Assembly: GCA_016703425.1 (NCBI GenBank)
Contig: JADJCA010000013.1
Coordinates: 310,001 to 374,000 of the forward strand
From: Myxococcales bacterium
GTDB lineage: Bacteria > Myxococcota_A > Polyangia > Polyangiales > Polyangiaceae
Direction of reading: 5' to 3'
DNA length: 64,000 nucleotides
A program made the translations under genes and the position numbers. Each line of letters begins with the position of its first letter. Positions within the stretch are counted from its first letter, which is position 1. Below the pieces are notes generated by a model. It was not told where the DNA came from and made no database searches. It was given only the letters and a program-made list of their open reading frames with translations. Below are positions 1 through 9,005 of this stretch, one piece after another.

Positions 1-1
1 G

Positions 2-712
2 GCGGGCTCAGGCGTCGCATGCTCCGTCGGCGAGGGGGTGGGGGGCGCCGAAGGTACGCTGAACGTGCCCGATTGCTGGTCCGGCAACTTCACCCTTGAG
101 CCAGACTTCTTCGCCGGCGTGCCGTTTCGCAACAGCGTCGAACTCCGCATTCAGGAGGGCGGTGACTACACGACCTACAGCGACGGCCTCGACATTCTCG
201 TGCGCAACCTTGACGCCATCTTGCCGAGCGCCTCGAGCCCGGGCCTGCTGGGCCGCCCCCTTCCTGTGCGCATTCCGTCGAACGTGACGCCGCCCGACGT
301 GCCCCTCGAGGCAGACCCGAGCCCGGCACTGATCGACATCGCCCTCTACTTGCAGCGAACGTGCAAGACGCAGAACGTGGCGCTCTACGCTGGCACCGTC
401 GCCGTGGGCAGCGACGGGGCGTGCGAGCTGACGCCAGCGCCGCCACCTATCTGCCGGGCAACCGCCACCTCGACGGCACCGCCGGTTCGAACGGCAGAGA
501 GTCAAATCACGTTCCAACACTTATTTAACGGCATCCCGGAAGAGCCCGACGCGACCAAGCGCCTCACGGAGGCCACCTTCGATCTGTACTTCGCCGAGCC
601 GCGCGAGATATGCCCCGGCGGCCTCGGACCACCACCGCGCTGCCGGGGTCACCTCAAGGGCTCTTTTCGCTTCACCTTCGAGCGTGGACGTCCCGCCCAG
701 CGGTTTCCTTGA
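2..712 (+). CDS. Exported/lipoprotein-like protein of unknown function, 5' end outside window
   Basis: The reading frame is open from the first complete codon, so the start lies upstream of the window; an internal GTG at 38 is probably not the true start. About 236 residues are visible, ending at a TGA at 710-712. The sequence is rich in Pro, Gly and scattered Cys (VACSVG, VPDCW, RTCKTQ, ICRAT, CPGG, RCRG), which suggests an exported disulfide-containing protein. The Cys-poor middle (residues equivalent to DYTTYSDGLDILVRNL) looks like a beta-rich secreted domain. I recognise no catalytic motif. It precedes a TPR protein, a Ser/Thr kinase and a lipoprotein on the same strand, so an envelope role is likely, but this is inference. 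No function is assigned. Confidence 0.7.
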   Translation, partial: AGSGVACSVGEGVGGAEGTLNVPDCWSGNFTLEPDFFAGVPFRNSVELRIQEGGDYTTYSDGLDILVRNLDAILPSASSPGLLGRPLPVRIPSNVTPPDVPLEADPSPALIDIALYLQRTCKTQNVALYAGTVAVGSDGACELTPAPPPICRATATSTAPPVRTAESQITFQHLFNGIPEEPDATKRLTEATFDLYFAEPREICPGGLGPPPRCRGHLKGSFRFTFERGRPAQRFP

Positions 713-736
713 GCCGCCGCGAGCGAGGGGTCCCGT

Positions 737-1711
737 GTGGTTCCTTGCGACGGCCGCTTGCGACCGATAACCTTCGTCTTCGACGGTGTGGGTGTTTCTC
801 TGACGACCAGCGGCGCCTCCGAGCCCTCTTCGCGACGTCGAAGTGGCCGTGACCCCGCGCGAGGTGCTCGCGCTGCGCTAGCGATGGTGGCCTTTGCGGC
901 GATGCTGAGCGCGCCGGCGCGCGTTGACGCCCAGGCGGCACGGTCGAAGGGCGTGCGGGAGCGCGCCGTTGCGGCCTGGAGCCGCGGCGATTTCGACACC
1001 GCCGAAACGCTCTTCAACGAGGCCCTGGAGGGAGGCGGCTTGAACCGCGCCGACACCCTCGACGTCTACGTGCACCTCGGGTCCACACGAGCGGTGCTCG
1101 GCAAGAAAGACGCGGCGCTCGTCGCCTTTCGGCAGGCCGCGCTCATCGAGCCAACGTTCAAGACGCCGACAGAAGCGGGAAAAAAGGCGTCTCTATTGGC
1201 CGACTCCGCGAAGAAGCAACAGGCGTCGCTGGGCCGCCTCGAGCTCATGGCCACGTTTCCGAAGCGCGTTCCGGCCGGCAAGACCTTCGACGTGCCCGTC
1301 CGCATGGATCCCACCTTCTCGGCGATCCTCACCAAAGTCGCGATCTCGGTCACCGACCGGCTGAGCGACCGCACCTATTCGAGCGATCAGCCGGCCGGTC
1401 CGGAGATGAGCTTCATGGTGCCCGGCAAGCTGGTCACTGGCGAGACGAGCCTGGCTGTCCGGCTGGTCGGGCTCGACGGTCGCGACAACGAGCTCGTGGC
1501 GACCGAGGGACGCGTGGCGGTGGAAGGCGGAAAATCCCCAGGCGATGCGGTTCTGGCGCCCGCCGATGACAAGCCCAAGCGCAGCTTCTGGCAGACGCCT
1601 TGGCCCTATGTGCTGGGCGGCGTCGCGCTCGCGGCCGGCGGGGGAGCGCTCTACTATTTTGTGCTCCGTCCGTCAGACCAGATCGCCGTTACGGGCATCA
1701 AGGTCCAATAA
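737..1711 (+). CDS. Membrane-anchored TPR-type protein
   Basis: A 324-residue protein if the GTG at 737 is used (GAGGGG lies about 7 nt upstream). GTG 788 or ATG 884 are alternatives that would give a shorter n-region before the hydrophobic stretch ALAMVAFAAMLSAPARVDAQ, which looks like a cleavable signal peptide. Residues around 70-140 form helical repeats with TPR character (AWSRGDFDTAETLFNEAL, AVLGKKDAALVAFRQAALIEP). A beta-rich domain follows, then a second hydrophobic segment near the C-terminus (WPYVLGGVALAAGGGALYYF) with a short tail. The general plan, TPR plus C-terminal anchor, is common in myxobacterial envelope proteins. The next gene is a transmembrane Ser/Thr kinase 54 bp downstream, so the two may be cotranscribed. 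No enzymatic motif is visible; a protein-protein interaction role is inferred. Confidence 0.75.
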   Translation: MVPCDGRLRPITFVFDGVGVSLTTSGASEPSSRRRSGRDPARGARAALAMVAFAAMLSAPARVDAQAARSKGVRERAVAAWSRGDFDTAETLFNEALEGGGLNRADTLDVYVHLGSTRAVLGKKDAALVAFRQAALIEPTFKTPTEAGKKASLLADSAKKQQASLGRLELMATFPKRVPAGKTFDVPVRMDPTFSAILTKVAISVTDRLSDRTYSSDQPAGPEMSFMVPGKLVTGETSLAVRLVGLDGRDNELVATEGRVAVEGGKSPGDAVLAPADDKPKRSFWQTPWPYVLGGVALAAGGGALYYFVLRPSDQIAVTGIKVQ

Positions 1712-1765
1712 GGACGGATCCAGGCTATTCTCCAACGACACGGGACGCGAAGAGAGGGGCACGAG

Positions 1766-4114
1766 TTGGTTCACGATCCGAGAACGTCTGCGGCCTCCTC
1801 CGGAGATCCGGGCGCCGGCACGTATTTTCTCGGACGCTACCGCGTCGTCGACGAGATCGGCATCGGCGGCATGGCGAGCGTGCACCTCGCCCGCATGGAC
1901 GGGCCTGGCGGGTTCCAGCGCTGGGTCGCCATCAAGCGCATCCATTCGCACCTCATCGAAGACGAGAGCTTCGTCCAAATGTTCTTGGACGAGGCGCGCG
2001 TCGCCGCTCTGATTTCGCACCCCAACGTCGCCGCGGTCATCGAGCTCGGGAAGCATCAAGATTCGTACTGGATCGCCATGGAGTACCTCCACGGCGAGCC
2101 ACTCCGCGAACTCATGCGGCGCACCGACGAGCTCGGCGCGCCCATGCCGCCGGAGATCGCCTGCCGCATCATCGCGGACGCCGCCGAGGGCCTGCACGCC
2201 GCCCACGAGCTCCAAGGGAAGAACGGCGAGAAGCTCGAGCTTGTGCACCGCGACGTGACGCCGCACAACCTCTTCGTCACGTACGACGGCAGCACGAAGG
2301 TCGTCGACTTCGGCATCGCGAAGTTTCTCACCCGAATGTCGAACACGCGGCACGGCACCCTCAAGGGGAAGATCGCGTACATGTCGCCGGAGCAAGTGCA
2401 CGGCGAGCAGATTGATCGCCGCACCGACCTCTTCGCCCTCGGCGTCGTTCTCTGGGAGCTCACAACCGGCAAGCGACTCTTCCGCATGGAGAGCGATCTC
2501 GACACGCTCGCCAAGGTGCAAGAGTGCAACGTGCCAAAGCCGAGCACCATCGTGCGCGGCTACCCGCTCGACCTCGAGAAGATCGTCCTCAAGGCGCTCG
2601 CGAAAAAGCGCGACGACCGCTTCCGCACGGCTCGCGAGCTCTCGCGCGCGCTCCAGGGACTCCTCATGCGGCGCGGCCTCTTCATCGCTGGCGATGAAGT
2701 TGCGAGCTACATGCAATCGATCTTCGCGGAGCGCATCCAGAAGCGCGACGCGCACCTGCGGTGGGCCGCCGAGGTCACGCAGACGATCAACCTCGACGTG
2801 GGGCAAAAGGTCGAGACGCAGAGCGCGTTGCTCGTGGTGCCCACGAACGCAGGTCCGCCGTCGTCGAACGATCGACCGCTCGCGCCGCGCCCCGCGGCCG
2901 GCGCACCACCGCCGCGCGTGCCGCAGGTCCCCATCAAGTCGGCTCACCCGCCGACCGGCTCGTCGCAGGCCGCGACGGCCCCACGGCCACCGCCGATCGC
3001 AGCGCCCTCTTCCCCGGGCGCGCCGAAGCCCCCGGAGTTGAACGCGAGCACCGGCAGCGGTGAGGCCTACTACGAAGACGGCCCCACGATCATGGACGAC
3101 GCCCCCATCGAGGCCGACTATCCCGGCACCGAAGAGGAGTACGACGACACCATCATCACGACGACGAAGGTCGAGGCCGGCGGCGCTGCGGCGGCGCAGC
3201 AAGGCAAGCCCCTCCCGGCGGCGGGCCGTCCCGCCGACCTGGCGAAGTCAGCACCGCGCAGCGGCAGCAACGGCAACAAGGGGGCGTTCAATCCTCTCGC
3301 GTTCGACGAGACGCGACCGGCGCCCTCGGAGTCGCTTCCGCAGCCGCTCGCCCCGCTCCTTGCGCAGCAGCCAACAATGCCGCTCGTCGCGCCGTCGCTC
3401 ACGGTGGGTCCCGCCGGTCCGCAGATGCTGTTGCCGACGGTGCCGCGTGTCGCCGTGCCGCCGGAGAACCGACGTCGCGGCTTGCCCGTTTGGCTCGTGG
3501 CGGTGGCCTCGGGCGTCGTGGCTTTGACCTTCGTCGGCGTGCTCTACGTCTTCTTCGCGAAACCCTCGGGAAGCCGAGAGGTGCGGCTGCAGCCGGGCCC
3601 CGTCGCCGGCGGGGGGCCCTTCGGCGCCGCTCGCAATTCGTTCATGACGGCCATCGCTCCGCGGCCCCAGGGCGCGTTGCAGGCGCCCGTGCCCGCAACC
3701 GCAACGCCACCGCCGGGCCCGACCGCGGCCGTCGCGCCAGCGCCCGTTGCCCCTACCCCCGCGCCGCCGCCCGTGGCCCCGACCCCGCCAGCGGAGAGGG
3801 TCGCGCAAACGCCACCCACTCCGCCACGGCCAGCAGAGCCAAAGGTAGACCGCAGACCCCCAGCCCCGGCGCCGACGCCGACGGCTATGGGGTACCTCTC
3901 GGTGTTCTGTCGCCGCGGCGGCCGCGGCATCGACTGCGATGAGGTCATCGACAACGGCGCGTACCTCGGAGCGAAAATCGAGCGGGTCCGCCTGCGCGTC
4001 GGCGAACATCGCATCACCGTGAGGACCAAGAGCCCCGCCGTGGAGAAGACCTGGACCGTCTACGTGAAGGCCGACGGCATCGAAATGCTCCGCGCCGACA
4101 TGGATCCGAAGTGA
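1766..4114 (+). CDS. Transmembrane Hanks-type Ser/Thr protein kinase with PEGA-like C-terminal domain
   Basis: The 782-residue protein begins at a TTG preceded by an AGAGAGGG ribosome-binding site. The N-terminal kinase domain (about residues 25-290) has a Gly-rich loop (GIGGMASVH), the ATP lysine in VAIKRIH, the catalytic loop HRDVTPHNLF (about 160), DFGIAKF (about 181) and the activation-segment end MSPEQ, so all catalytic residues are present. A long Pro/Ala-rich low-complexity linker follows. A single membrane helix sits at about 573-598 (LPVWLVAVASGVVALTFVGV), then a second Pro-rich stretch and a C-terminal domain of about 75 residues resembling a PEGA/carbohydrate-contact fold (GYLSVFCRR to the end). 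The kinase would be cytoplasmic and the tail periplasmic. The stop codon overlaps the next gene (GTGA), suggesting the lipoprotein that follows works with it. The substrate is unknown. Confidence 0.93.
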   Translation: MVHDPRTSAASSGDPGAGTYFLGRYRVVDEIGIGGMASVHLARMDGPGGFQRWVAIKRIHSHLIEDESFVQMFLDEARVAALISHPNVAAVIELGKHQDSYWIAMEYLHGEPLRELMRRTDELGAPMPPEIACRIIADAAEGLHAAHELQGKNGEKLELVHRDVTPHNLFVTYDGSTKVVDFGIAKFLTRMSNTRHGTLKGKIAYMSPEQVHGEQIDRRTDLFALGVVLWELTTGKRLFRMESDLDTLAKVQECNVPKPSTIVRGYPLDLEKIVLKALAKKRDDRFRTARELSRALQGLLMRRGLFIAGDEVASYMQSIFAERIQKRDAHLRWAAEVTQTINLDVGQKVETQSALLVVPTNAGPPSSNDRPLAPRPAAGAPPPRVPQVPIKSAHPPTGSSQAATAPRPPPIAAPSSPGAPKPPELNASTGSGEAYYEDGPTIMDDAPIEADYPGTEEEYDDTIITTTKVEAGGAAAAQQGKPLPAAGRPADLAKSAPRSGSNGNKGAFNPLAFDETRPAPSESLPQPLAPLLAQQPTMPLVAPSLTVGPAGPQMLLPTVPRVAVPPENRRRGLPVWLVAVASGVVALTFVGVLYVFFAKPSGSREVRLQPGPVAGGGPFGAARNSFMTAIAPRPQGALQAPVPATATPPPGPTAAVAPAPVAPTPAPPPVAPTPPAERVAQTPPTPPRPAEPKVDRRPPAPAPTPTAMGYLSVFCRRGGRGIDCDEVIDNGAYLGAKIERVRLRVGEHRITVRTKSPAVEKTWTVYVKADGIEMLRADMDPK

Positions 4115-5823
4115 ATCTCCGCGCGCCGCGCCTCTTGGGAGCCGGTGCGGGGCGGCGCGTCCTTCGCGGTGTGGGCCTTGCGCTGCTTTTGGCGGCGCCA
4201 GCGGGTCTCGCGCCATCGTGCACAAAGACGAGCGACGTCTCGTTCGTTTTGCGCCTTCCCGGCGAAGCGAAGGACGGCACGCAATGGATCGAGGTCGGCG
4301 CGTACAAGTCGGAGACGTGCCCGAGCATCGGTCAGCTTGGTGGAGGGCTGCCGCGCGGCGGACTTCTGCGGCGCGTCGGCTTCGAGAGCGGAGGGGCGGC
4401 GCCGACGTTCACCCTCGACAAGGGCACCTACTCGTTTGCCGCGACGGCCCGCAACTCCCAGTGCGAAGTGCTCGCCGCCGGCTGCACGGCCATCGACGTC
4501 CCCGGTAGCGACGAGATCACGATCAACCTGAAGGCCGCGACCGTGAAGGGCGGCAAGTGTTCCAGCGGCTCAGCCTGCAAAGACGCCGAGTGCGTGGCCG
4601 CGCCAACGGCGGCGACGGTCGGCGAGGGCTGCACCCTGGAGGTGGTCGGCGCCGGACCGCTCGAGGCCTTGAGCACCGGCGGGTCGAGTGTGAGCCGGCC
4701 CGCCATATCCGCCGTGAGCGACGGCTTCGTCATCGGCTACAGCCAAATTGACGGCGACAAGTACCGCGTGACGACCATGAAGGTCGGCTTCGACGGCGGT
4801 CCCGTGAAGGCCAACGAAGGGACGTCCCTGCCCTACAACCGCTACAACATTCCGGGCGCCTGCAGCGAGGACTCACAGACTGAAGGTCTCGGCCTGTTCT
4901 TCGATGCGCCCAACGCCCAGACCGGCCTCGCAGTCGTCCCGCGGGCGCCCACGTGCGTAGCGGCGCTGGTCTCCATCTTCCAGATCCTGCCCGACGCTCA
5001 CTTCGCCGCCACGGAGGCAAAGACGCCGCCCCTTAGGACGGCCGCGCAGCAACACGTCGTGACGAATCACTCGCTGGCCTACAACGGGTATTTCGCCAAC
5101 GTCGTCGACAAGCAGGCGTACCTCCAAGTCCTCAGCGCGGCCGGGTTCGGTGCCGACGCGCCGGTGCCCGTCGGTGGAGCGCCGCCCCACGCGCGAGCGT
5201 GGGCCGCCGCGAGCCGTGACGCCATCGCGGTCCTGGTCCAAGCGGAAGGCGAAGGCGCCGCGCCCAGCGGCGATGGCGGCAGCGGCTCAAGCGACATCGA
5301 CGCGCCGGAGCTGCGGCTCGAGGTCGCGCGCCGCGACAACGCGCAAACCCTCGGCATGGTGGAGCCGGCGCTGCGGGGACGCTTCGGCGCCTTGGCGATG
5401 CAGGGCGCGCGCGCCGTGGTCCTTTCGAGCGGCGGCCTCGACGCGCCTGTACAATACAACCTTCTCAACGTCGGCGACTCGGCCTTCAAGACCGGCAGCG
5501 TCCCCGTGAATGAGACGGGCCGAACGCTCGCCGCCGACGTCGCGCTCGCCGGCGACCGCATGTACATCGCGTCGATGCTCACGAACGGCGTCTCGGTGCT
5601 CGCCTTCGACAAGTTCTCTGGCGAGCCGAAGCTCCTCAAGGAGAAGGCACTGGCCCGCGACTTTCGAGTGAAACAATTCATGGGCGGTATCTTCAACGAA
5701 CTGCGCGACGGCTACATTGCCGTGGCCGCTGAGGGCGCTCGCGTCGGCGTCGTGTGGATGACCGGCGAGCGCATCAACGCCGGCGAAGAAGTCGGCGGCT
5801 GGGCCGTTCTCGCCTGCCGCTGA
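4111..5823 (+). CDS. Large lipoprotein, kinase-coupled, unknown function
   Basis: The GTG start overlaps the kinase stop codon by four bases, which implies translational coupling. The N-terminus has basic residues followed by a hydrophobic core and a Cys (GLALLLAAPAGLAPSCTK), consistent with a lipoprotein signal ending in PSC. The remaining roughly 535 residues are beta-rich, with repeated segments such as GGSSVSRPAISAVSDGFVIG and DAIAVLVQAEGEG that look like blades of a propeller-like fold. A small Cys-rich stretch (KCSSGSACKDAECVA, about 149-165) resembles the disulfide knots often seen in myxobacterial lipoproteins. No catalytic residues are recognised. Given the kinase neighbour, a sensor or surface-adhesion role is possible but is inference only. 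Confidence 0.8.
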   Translation: MNLRAPRLLGAGAGRRVLRGVGLALLLAAPAGLAPSCTKTSDVSFVLRLPGEAKDGTQWIEVGAYKSETCPSIGQLGGGLPRGGLLRRVGFESGGAAPTFTLDKGTYSFAATARNSQCEVLAAGCTAIDVPGSDEITINLKAATVKGGKCSSGSACKDAECVAAPTAATVGEGCTLEVVGAGPLEALSTGGSSVSRPAISAVSDGFVIGYSQIDGDKYRVTTMKVGFDGGPVKANEGTSLPYNRYNIPGACSEDSQTEGLGLFFDAPNAQTGLAVVPRAPTCVAALVSIFQILPDAHFAATEAKTPPLRTAAQQHVVTNHSLAYNGYFANVVDKQAYLQVLSAAGFGADAPVPVGGAPPHARAWAAASRDAIAVLVQAEGEGAAPSGDGGSGSSDIDAPELRLEVARRDNAQTLGMVEPALRGRFGALAMQGARAVVLSSGGLDAPVQYNLLNVGDSAFKTGSVPVNETGRTLAADVALAGDRMYIASMLTNGVSVLAFDKFSGEPKLLKEKALARDFRVKQFMGGIFNELRDGYIAVAAEGARVGVVWMTGERINAGEEVGGWAVLACR

Positions 5824-5884
5824 TTGCCCCAAGAAGGCCCTTGCTTCGCGGGCCGAACCTTCGCTATCGCGTGGCGTGGCTCCC

Positions 5885-7219
5885 ATGAACAAGCGAGGCG
5901 TACCGCCGGTGTTGGCCACTCTCACGGTCGAAAACGTCGTGGCCGGGGGCAAGGGAATCGCCTTCGCAAGCGCCAACGGCGTTCGGCGCGCGGTCCTGCT
6001 CCCGCTCGTCGCACCGGGAGACGTGGTCCGCGCTGACGTCGATTTTTCGCGCAGCCCCGCTCGCGGCGTGGTCCTTGAAGTGATTCAGTCGAGCGGCGCT
6101 CGCGTGGTTCCCCCGTGCGAAGTCGCTGACCGTTGCGGCGGCTGCGATCTGATGCACATCGCCGCCGCAGCGCGCCGCAGGGCCCTCCTCGGCATGGTGC
6201 GCGACGCGCTCCCGCCGCCGCTCCAAACCGTCGCCGTGAAGGAGCACCACCTCACGGAGGAACTCCGATACCGGTCACGCGCGAGATTTCACATCGACGC
6301 GAAGAAGCCACCCCACGTCCACGTTGGCTTTCGGGCCGCCGGCTCGCACGACCTCGCGTCGCCGCGCGAGTGCCGTGTGCTGGTGCCGGCCATCGAAGAA
6401 ACACGTCGGGCCCTCGCCGCTTGGTTGAAGGGCGCGAGCGGCTACGGCGAGGCGATGCTCGCTGGCACAGCGCAGGAGCGCGTCGTCCTCGATCTCACGT
6501 TCGCCGGTGAGCTTCCAGCGACGTTCTTCGCGGCGCTCGAGCAAGCGCTCGTCGACGCGCGCCTCCTCGGTGGCGCGCGCGTCTGGACGCAGGGCGCCAA
6601 GAGACCGGCCACCTTTGGGAGCCCGACGCCGGTCATGGTCGGCGCCGACGGGGCGCCGCTCGAGCTCGCCCCGGGTGGCTTTGGTCAGGCGTCCGACGAG
6701 GGCAACGTGCTCCTCGGCCGGTGCGTGGCCGAGCTCCTTGCCCCTCTTCCGCTCCACGGGGCCTCCGTTGTCGAACTCTTCGCCGGCGCCGGCAACTTCA
6801 CGAGCCTGCTGGCGCGAACGGGCGCGCGCGTCACGGCCGTGGAGGCCGACGCGGAGGCGACGTCCGCCGCGAGGAGAAACCTGGCAGCACGCGGCCTCGA
6901 CGCAAAGATCGTCACCGCCGACGCGGAGACGTATCCCCTTCGCGGTGGAGCCGAGCGCCCGCGCCTCGTTTTCCTCGACCCGCCACGCACCGGCGCCAAA
7001 GGGGCCGCGGCGCTGATCGCGAAAGCACGCCCAGATTCGGTTCTCTACGTCTCGTGTGATCCGCCGACGTTGGGGCGCGACCTTGGTACGCTCCTCGACG
7101 CCGGCTACGGCGTGTCTTCCATCGACGTCTTCGAGCTCTTTCCCCAGACGAGCCATGTCGAAACGGTCGTGCTCCTCCGGCATCGTCGAACGGTGCGCGA
7201 GCCGGACGCGGGACCATGA
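5885..7219 (+). CDS. TrmA/RlmC/RlmD-family RNA (uracil-5-)-methyltransferase
   Basis: This 444-residue protein (an in-frame GTG at 5876 would add three residues) transfers a methyl group from SAM to C5 of a uridine in rRNA or tRNA. It starts with a TRAM-like beta domain (LATLTVENVVAGGKGIAFA). A cysteine cluster for [4Fe-4S] binding follows (CEVADRCGGC, about residues 78-87, with a later ECRV cysteine). The Rossmann SAM-binding motif is FAGAGNFTSLL, then LDPPRTGA, and the catalytic cysteine lies in LYVSCDPPTLGRDL. All key residues of the family are present. Whether it acts like RlmD (23S U1939) or another paralogue cannot be told from sequence alone. It overlaps tilS by four bases (ATGA), forming an RNA-modification gene pair. 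Confidence 0.92.
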   Translation: MNKRGVPPVLATLTVENVVAGGKGIAFASANGVRRAVLLPLVAPGDVVRADVDFSRSPARGVVLEVIQSSGARVVPPCEVADRCGGCDLMHIAAAARRRALLGMVRDALPPPLQTVAVKEHHLTEELRYRSRARFHIDAKKPPHVHVGFRAAGSHDLASPRECRVLVPAIEETRRALAAWLKGASGYGEAMLAGTAQERVVLDLTFAGELPATFFAALEQALVDARLLGGARVWTQGAKRPATFGSPTPVMVGADGAPLELAPGGFGQASDEGNVLLGRCVAELLAPLPLHGASVVELFAGAGNFTSLLARTGARVTAVEADAEATSAARRNLAARGLDAKIVTADAETYPLRGGAERPRLVFLDPPRTGAKGAAALIAKARPDSVLYVSCDPPTLGRDLGTLLDAGYGVSSIDVFELFPQTSHVETVVLLRHRRTVREPDAGP

Positions 7220-8163
7220 CGGGTGGTCTCCGCGGCTCTCACCCACCGACGCTCCTGACGCTGGCGCGGCGCGCCCTCGCGGGCGAGTGTGGACCGGTCG
7301 CGGGGATGTCGATCTGCGTGGCTGTGAGTGGCGGGCGCGATTCGATGGCCCTGCTTCAGGTACTGGCGAAGCTGGCGCCTCAGCACGGCTTCACGCTGAG
7401 CGCCCACGGCATCGACCATGGCCTTCGAGCCTTCGCGGCCCGCGAGCTCGAGGGCGCGAGCCTCTTTGCGAAGAGCCTCGGCGTCCCCTTTCGCATCACG
7501 CGGGTCGATGTGGAGCGGGGCGGAAACCTCCAAGCGCGCGCCCGAGACGCGCGCCACGCGGCGCTCGCCGCCGCGTTGCCCAAAGGGGCCCTGTTGGCGA
7601 CCGCCCATCACCAAGACGATCGAGCTGAGACGGTACTCCTCCGTATCTTGCGCGGCGCATCGGCCGAAGGCCTCGCGGTCTTGCCCGCCCGCGATGGGAT
7701 GCGCCTAAGGCCGTTCATCCGCGCCGGTCGCGAAGCCATCGACGCGCACGTGAAGCGGCACGCGATTCCCTACTTTGACGATCCATCAAACGACGACCCA
7801 CGCTTCATGCGCACGCGCGTGCGCCGCGAGGTCCTGCCGCTCTTGGAGAGCCTCGACGCCGGCATCGTCGGCCACCTAACCGGACTGGCCGACGACATGA
7901 TCGCGCACCGGCAGGAGAACCCGTCCGACGACGCCGACGAGAGCCTGCCCCTCCCCCGGGCGACGCGCGACGCCCTCGCCGCGCTGGTCTCGCGAAAGAG
8001 TTCACGCACCCGCATTGCGCTTCCGGGCGGCCTCAGCGCTCGCTTCGATGCGGCTACCCAAAGCGTGCGTATTGAAGCGGCGCGAGGGCGTCCGGCGCGG
8101 CGCAAGGCCGCTCAGCCCGACGGCTCGCGCGCTGACTCGGTCGGTTCCGGGCGCCGGAAGTGA
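7216..8163 (+). CDS. tilS: tRNA(Ile)-lysidine synthetase
   Basis: TilS converts the wobble C34 of the CAU-anticodon tRNA-Ile to lysidine using ATP and lysine, so that AUA is read as isoleucine. The PP-loop motif SGGRDS is at about residues 38-43. The family blocks GIDHGLR, LATAHHQDDRAETVLLRILRG and the arm RPFIRAGREAIDAHVKRHAIPYFDDPSNDDPRFMRTRVRREVLP are all clear. At 315 residues it is a short form that lacks most of the C-terminal tRNA-binding domains of the long type. Its start overlaps the upstream methyltransferase (ATGA). Its last 52 bp overlap the convergent Cys-cluster gene on the other strand. Confidence 0.93.
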   Translation: MTGGLRGSHPPTLLTLARRALAGECGPVAGMSICVAVSGGRDSMALLQVLAKLAPQHGFTLSAHGIDHGLRAFAARELEGASLFAKSLGVPFRITRVDVERGGNLQARARDARHAALAAALPKGALLATAHHQDDRAETVLLRILRGASAEGLAVLPARDGMRLRPFIRAGREAIDAHVKRHAIPYFDDPSNDDPRFMRTRVRREVLPLLESLDAGIVGHLTGLADDMIAHRQENPSDDADESLPLPRATRDALAALVSRKSSRTRIALPGGLSARFDAATQSVRIEAARGRPARRKAAQPDGSRADSVGSGRRK

Positions 8164-8603
8164 CGATCGACCAACGACTTGAGGCCCCCAAGGTTGAGCA
8201 GCCAGTCGACGCTCGCCTGAGCGGAGCGCTCCGCCGTCTTGGGCCCAAAGATCGCCTCGGCCTTGTCCAGCAGGCCTTCGGCCCGCACTTGCGCCGCGAG
8301 CCCCTGTACCGTCGCGACGAGCCGCTCGGCATCGGCCAGCGCGACGGCCCCCGCAAGGACCCCCTTCAGCAGCTCGCACTGGTAGGCTCGGCAAACGGCG
8401 GGGCGCGTCTCGTAGCTGGAGCACTGGCGCTCCTTCAGCAACACGCACGGCAGTGTGAACCCTGTCGTCTCGCCGCGACTGAGGAGCGGAAGCCGGTGCT
8501 TCGTCGCCCAGTCGAGCTCGCCAGCCTCGAGGGGAGCGCGGTCCAGGAAGGTCCCATCGCAACATAGGCCGCACTTGGTGCAGAGGGCGGAGGACGCGGT
8601 CAT
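8112..8603 (-). CDS. YkgJ-type zinc/iron-chelating cysteine-cluster protein
   Basis: A 163-residue soluble protein with an N-terminal Cys cluster CTKCGLCCDG (about residues 8-17) and later cysteines in LPCVLL, CSSYETRPAVCRAYQCEL. The spacing and the words RPAVCR and YQCE are typical of the CxxCxxCC family (YkgJ, Pfam CxxCxxCC), thought to bind Zn or an Fe-S cluster. The biochemical role of the family is not established. The gene ends inside tilS on the opposite strand, a 52-bp tail-to-tail overlap. It is followed upstream by the roughly 400-bp non-coding region before ftsH. Confidence 0.85.
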   Translation of the reverse strand: MTASSALCTKCGLCCDGTFLDRAPLEAGELDWATKHRLPLLSRGETTGFTLPCVLLKERQCSSYETRPAVCRAYQCELLKGVLAGAVALADAERLVATVQGLAAQVRAEGLLDKAEAIFGPKTAERSAQASVDWLLNLGGLKSLVDRHFRRPEPTESAREPSG

Positions 8604-9005
8604 GGACAGCCGGAGACGCTACCACGGCACCTCACGCGATCTCGAAGGTGAAGAATCGTGAAGAGCGATCGACAGCAGGGGGAAATTTCCGCTCTGATCC
8701 GCCTCGCGATCCGCAGAATCAGCCCCGTCGTGGGACGCAGCCCTTGTCGGCATCACCTCGCGAGCGCACCTTGTAACGTGGACTGACCGAAAACTCAGTC
8801 ACGCGCCCAGCGACTCGGCCAGCGGTTCGGGTTGGTGGGTGTGAGTGCGACGCCCAAGGTCCCCAAGTCGGTGGGCGGCTCATCCGCAGAACGTCGTGTG
8901 GATGAGCCGGAAGTTCAGTGGTAGTTCTATAAAGTCGGGGCGTTTGCTCCATCCTTCATTCCCTCTTCTCGCCTGTCTGCGCCCCCGCGTCCTTTTGAGG
9001 TCATC
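8604..9005. other. Intergenic region between Cys-cluster gene and ftsH
   Basis: No gene with coding character is seen here. The region should hold divergent promoters for the Cys-cluster gene (minus) and ftsH (plus). It contains an AT-richer patch (GGTAGTTCTATAAAGTC, about 8921-8937) with a TATAAA that could be a -10 element for ftsH, and the inverted repeat listed separately. GAGG at about 8997 is the likely ribosome-binding site for the GTG start of ftsH. Confidence 0.5.
8876..8909. repeat. Perfect 10-bp inverted repeat upstream of ftsH
   Basis: The arms CGGCTCATCC (8876-8885) and GGATGAGCCG (8900-8909) are exact reverse complements separated by 14 nt. The hairpin lies about 100 bp before the ftsH start, just upstream of a TATAAA patch. 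It could be an operator, a 5'-UTR structure or a bidirectional terminator; there is no T-run next to either arm. Confidence 0.45.

Noticed and set aside
8002..8625. 207-residue minus-strand frame overlapping the Cys-cluster gene
   Set aside because: A different frame of the same stretch; only 8112-8603 carries the CxxCxxCC pattern.
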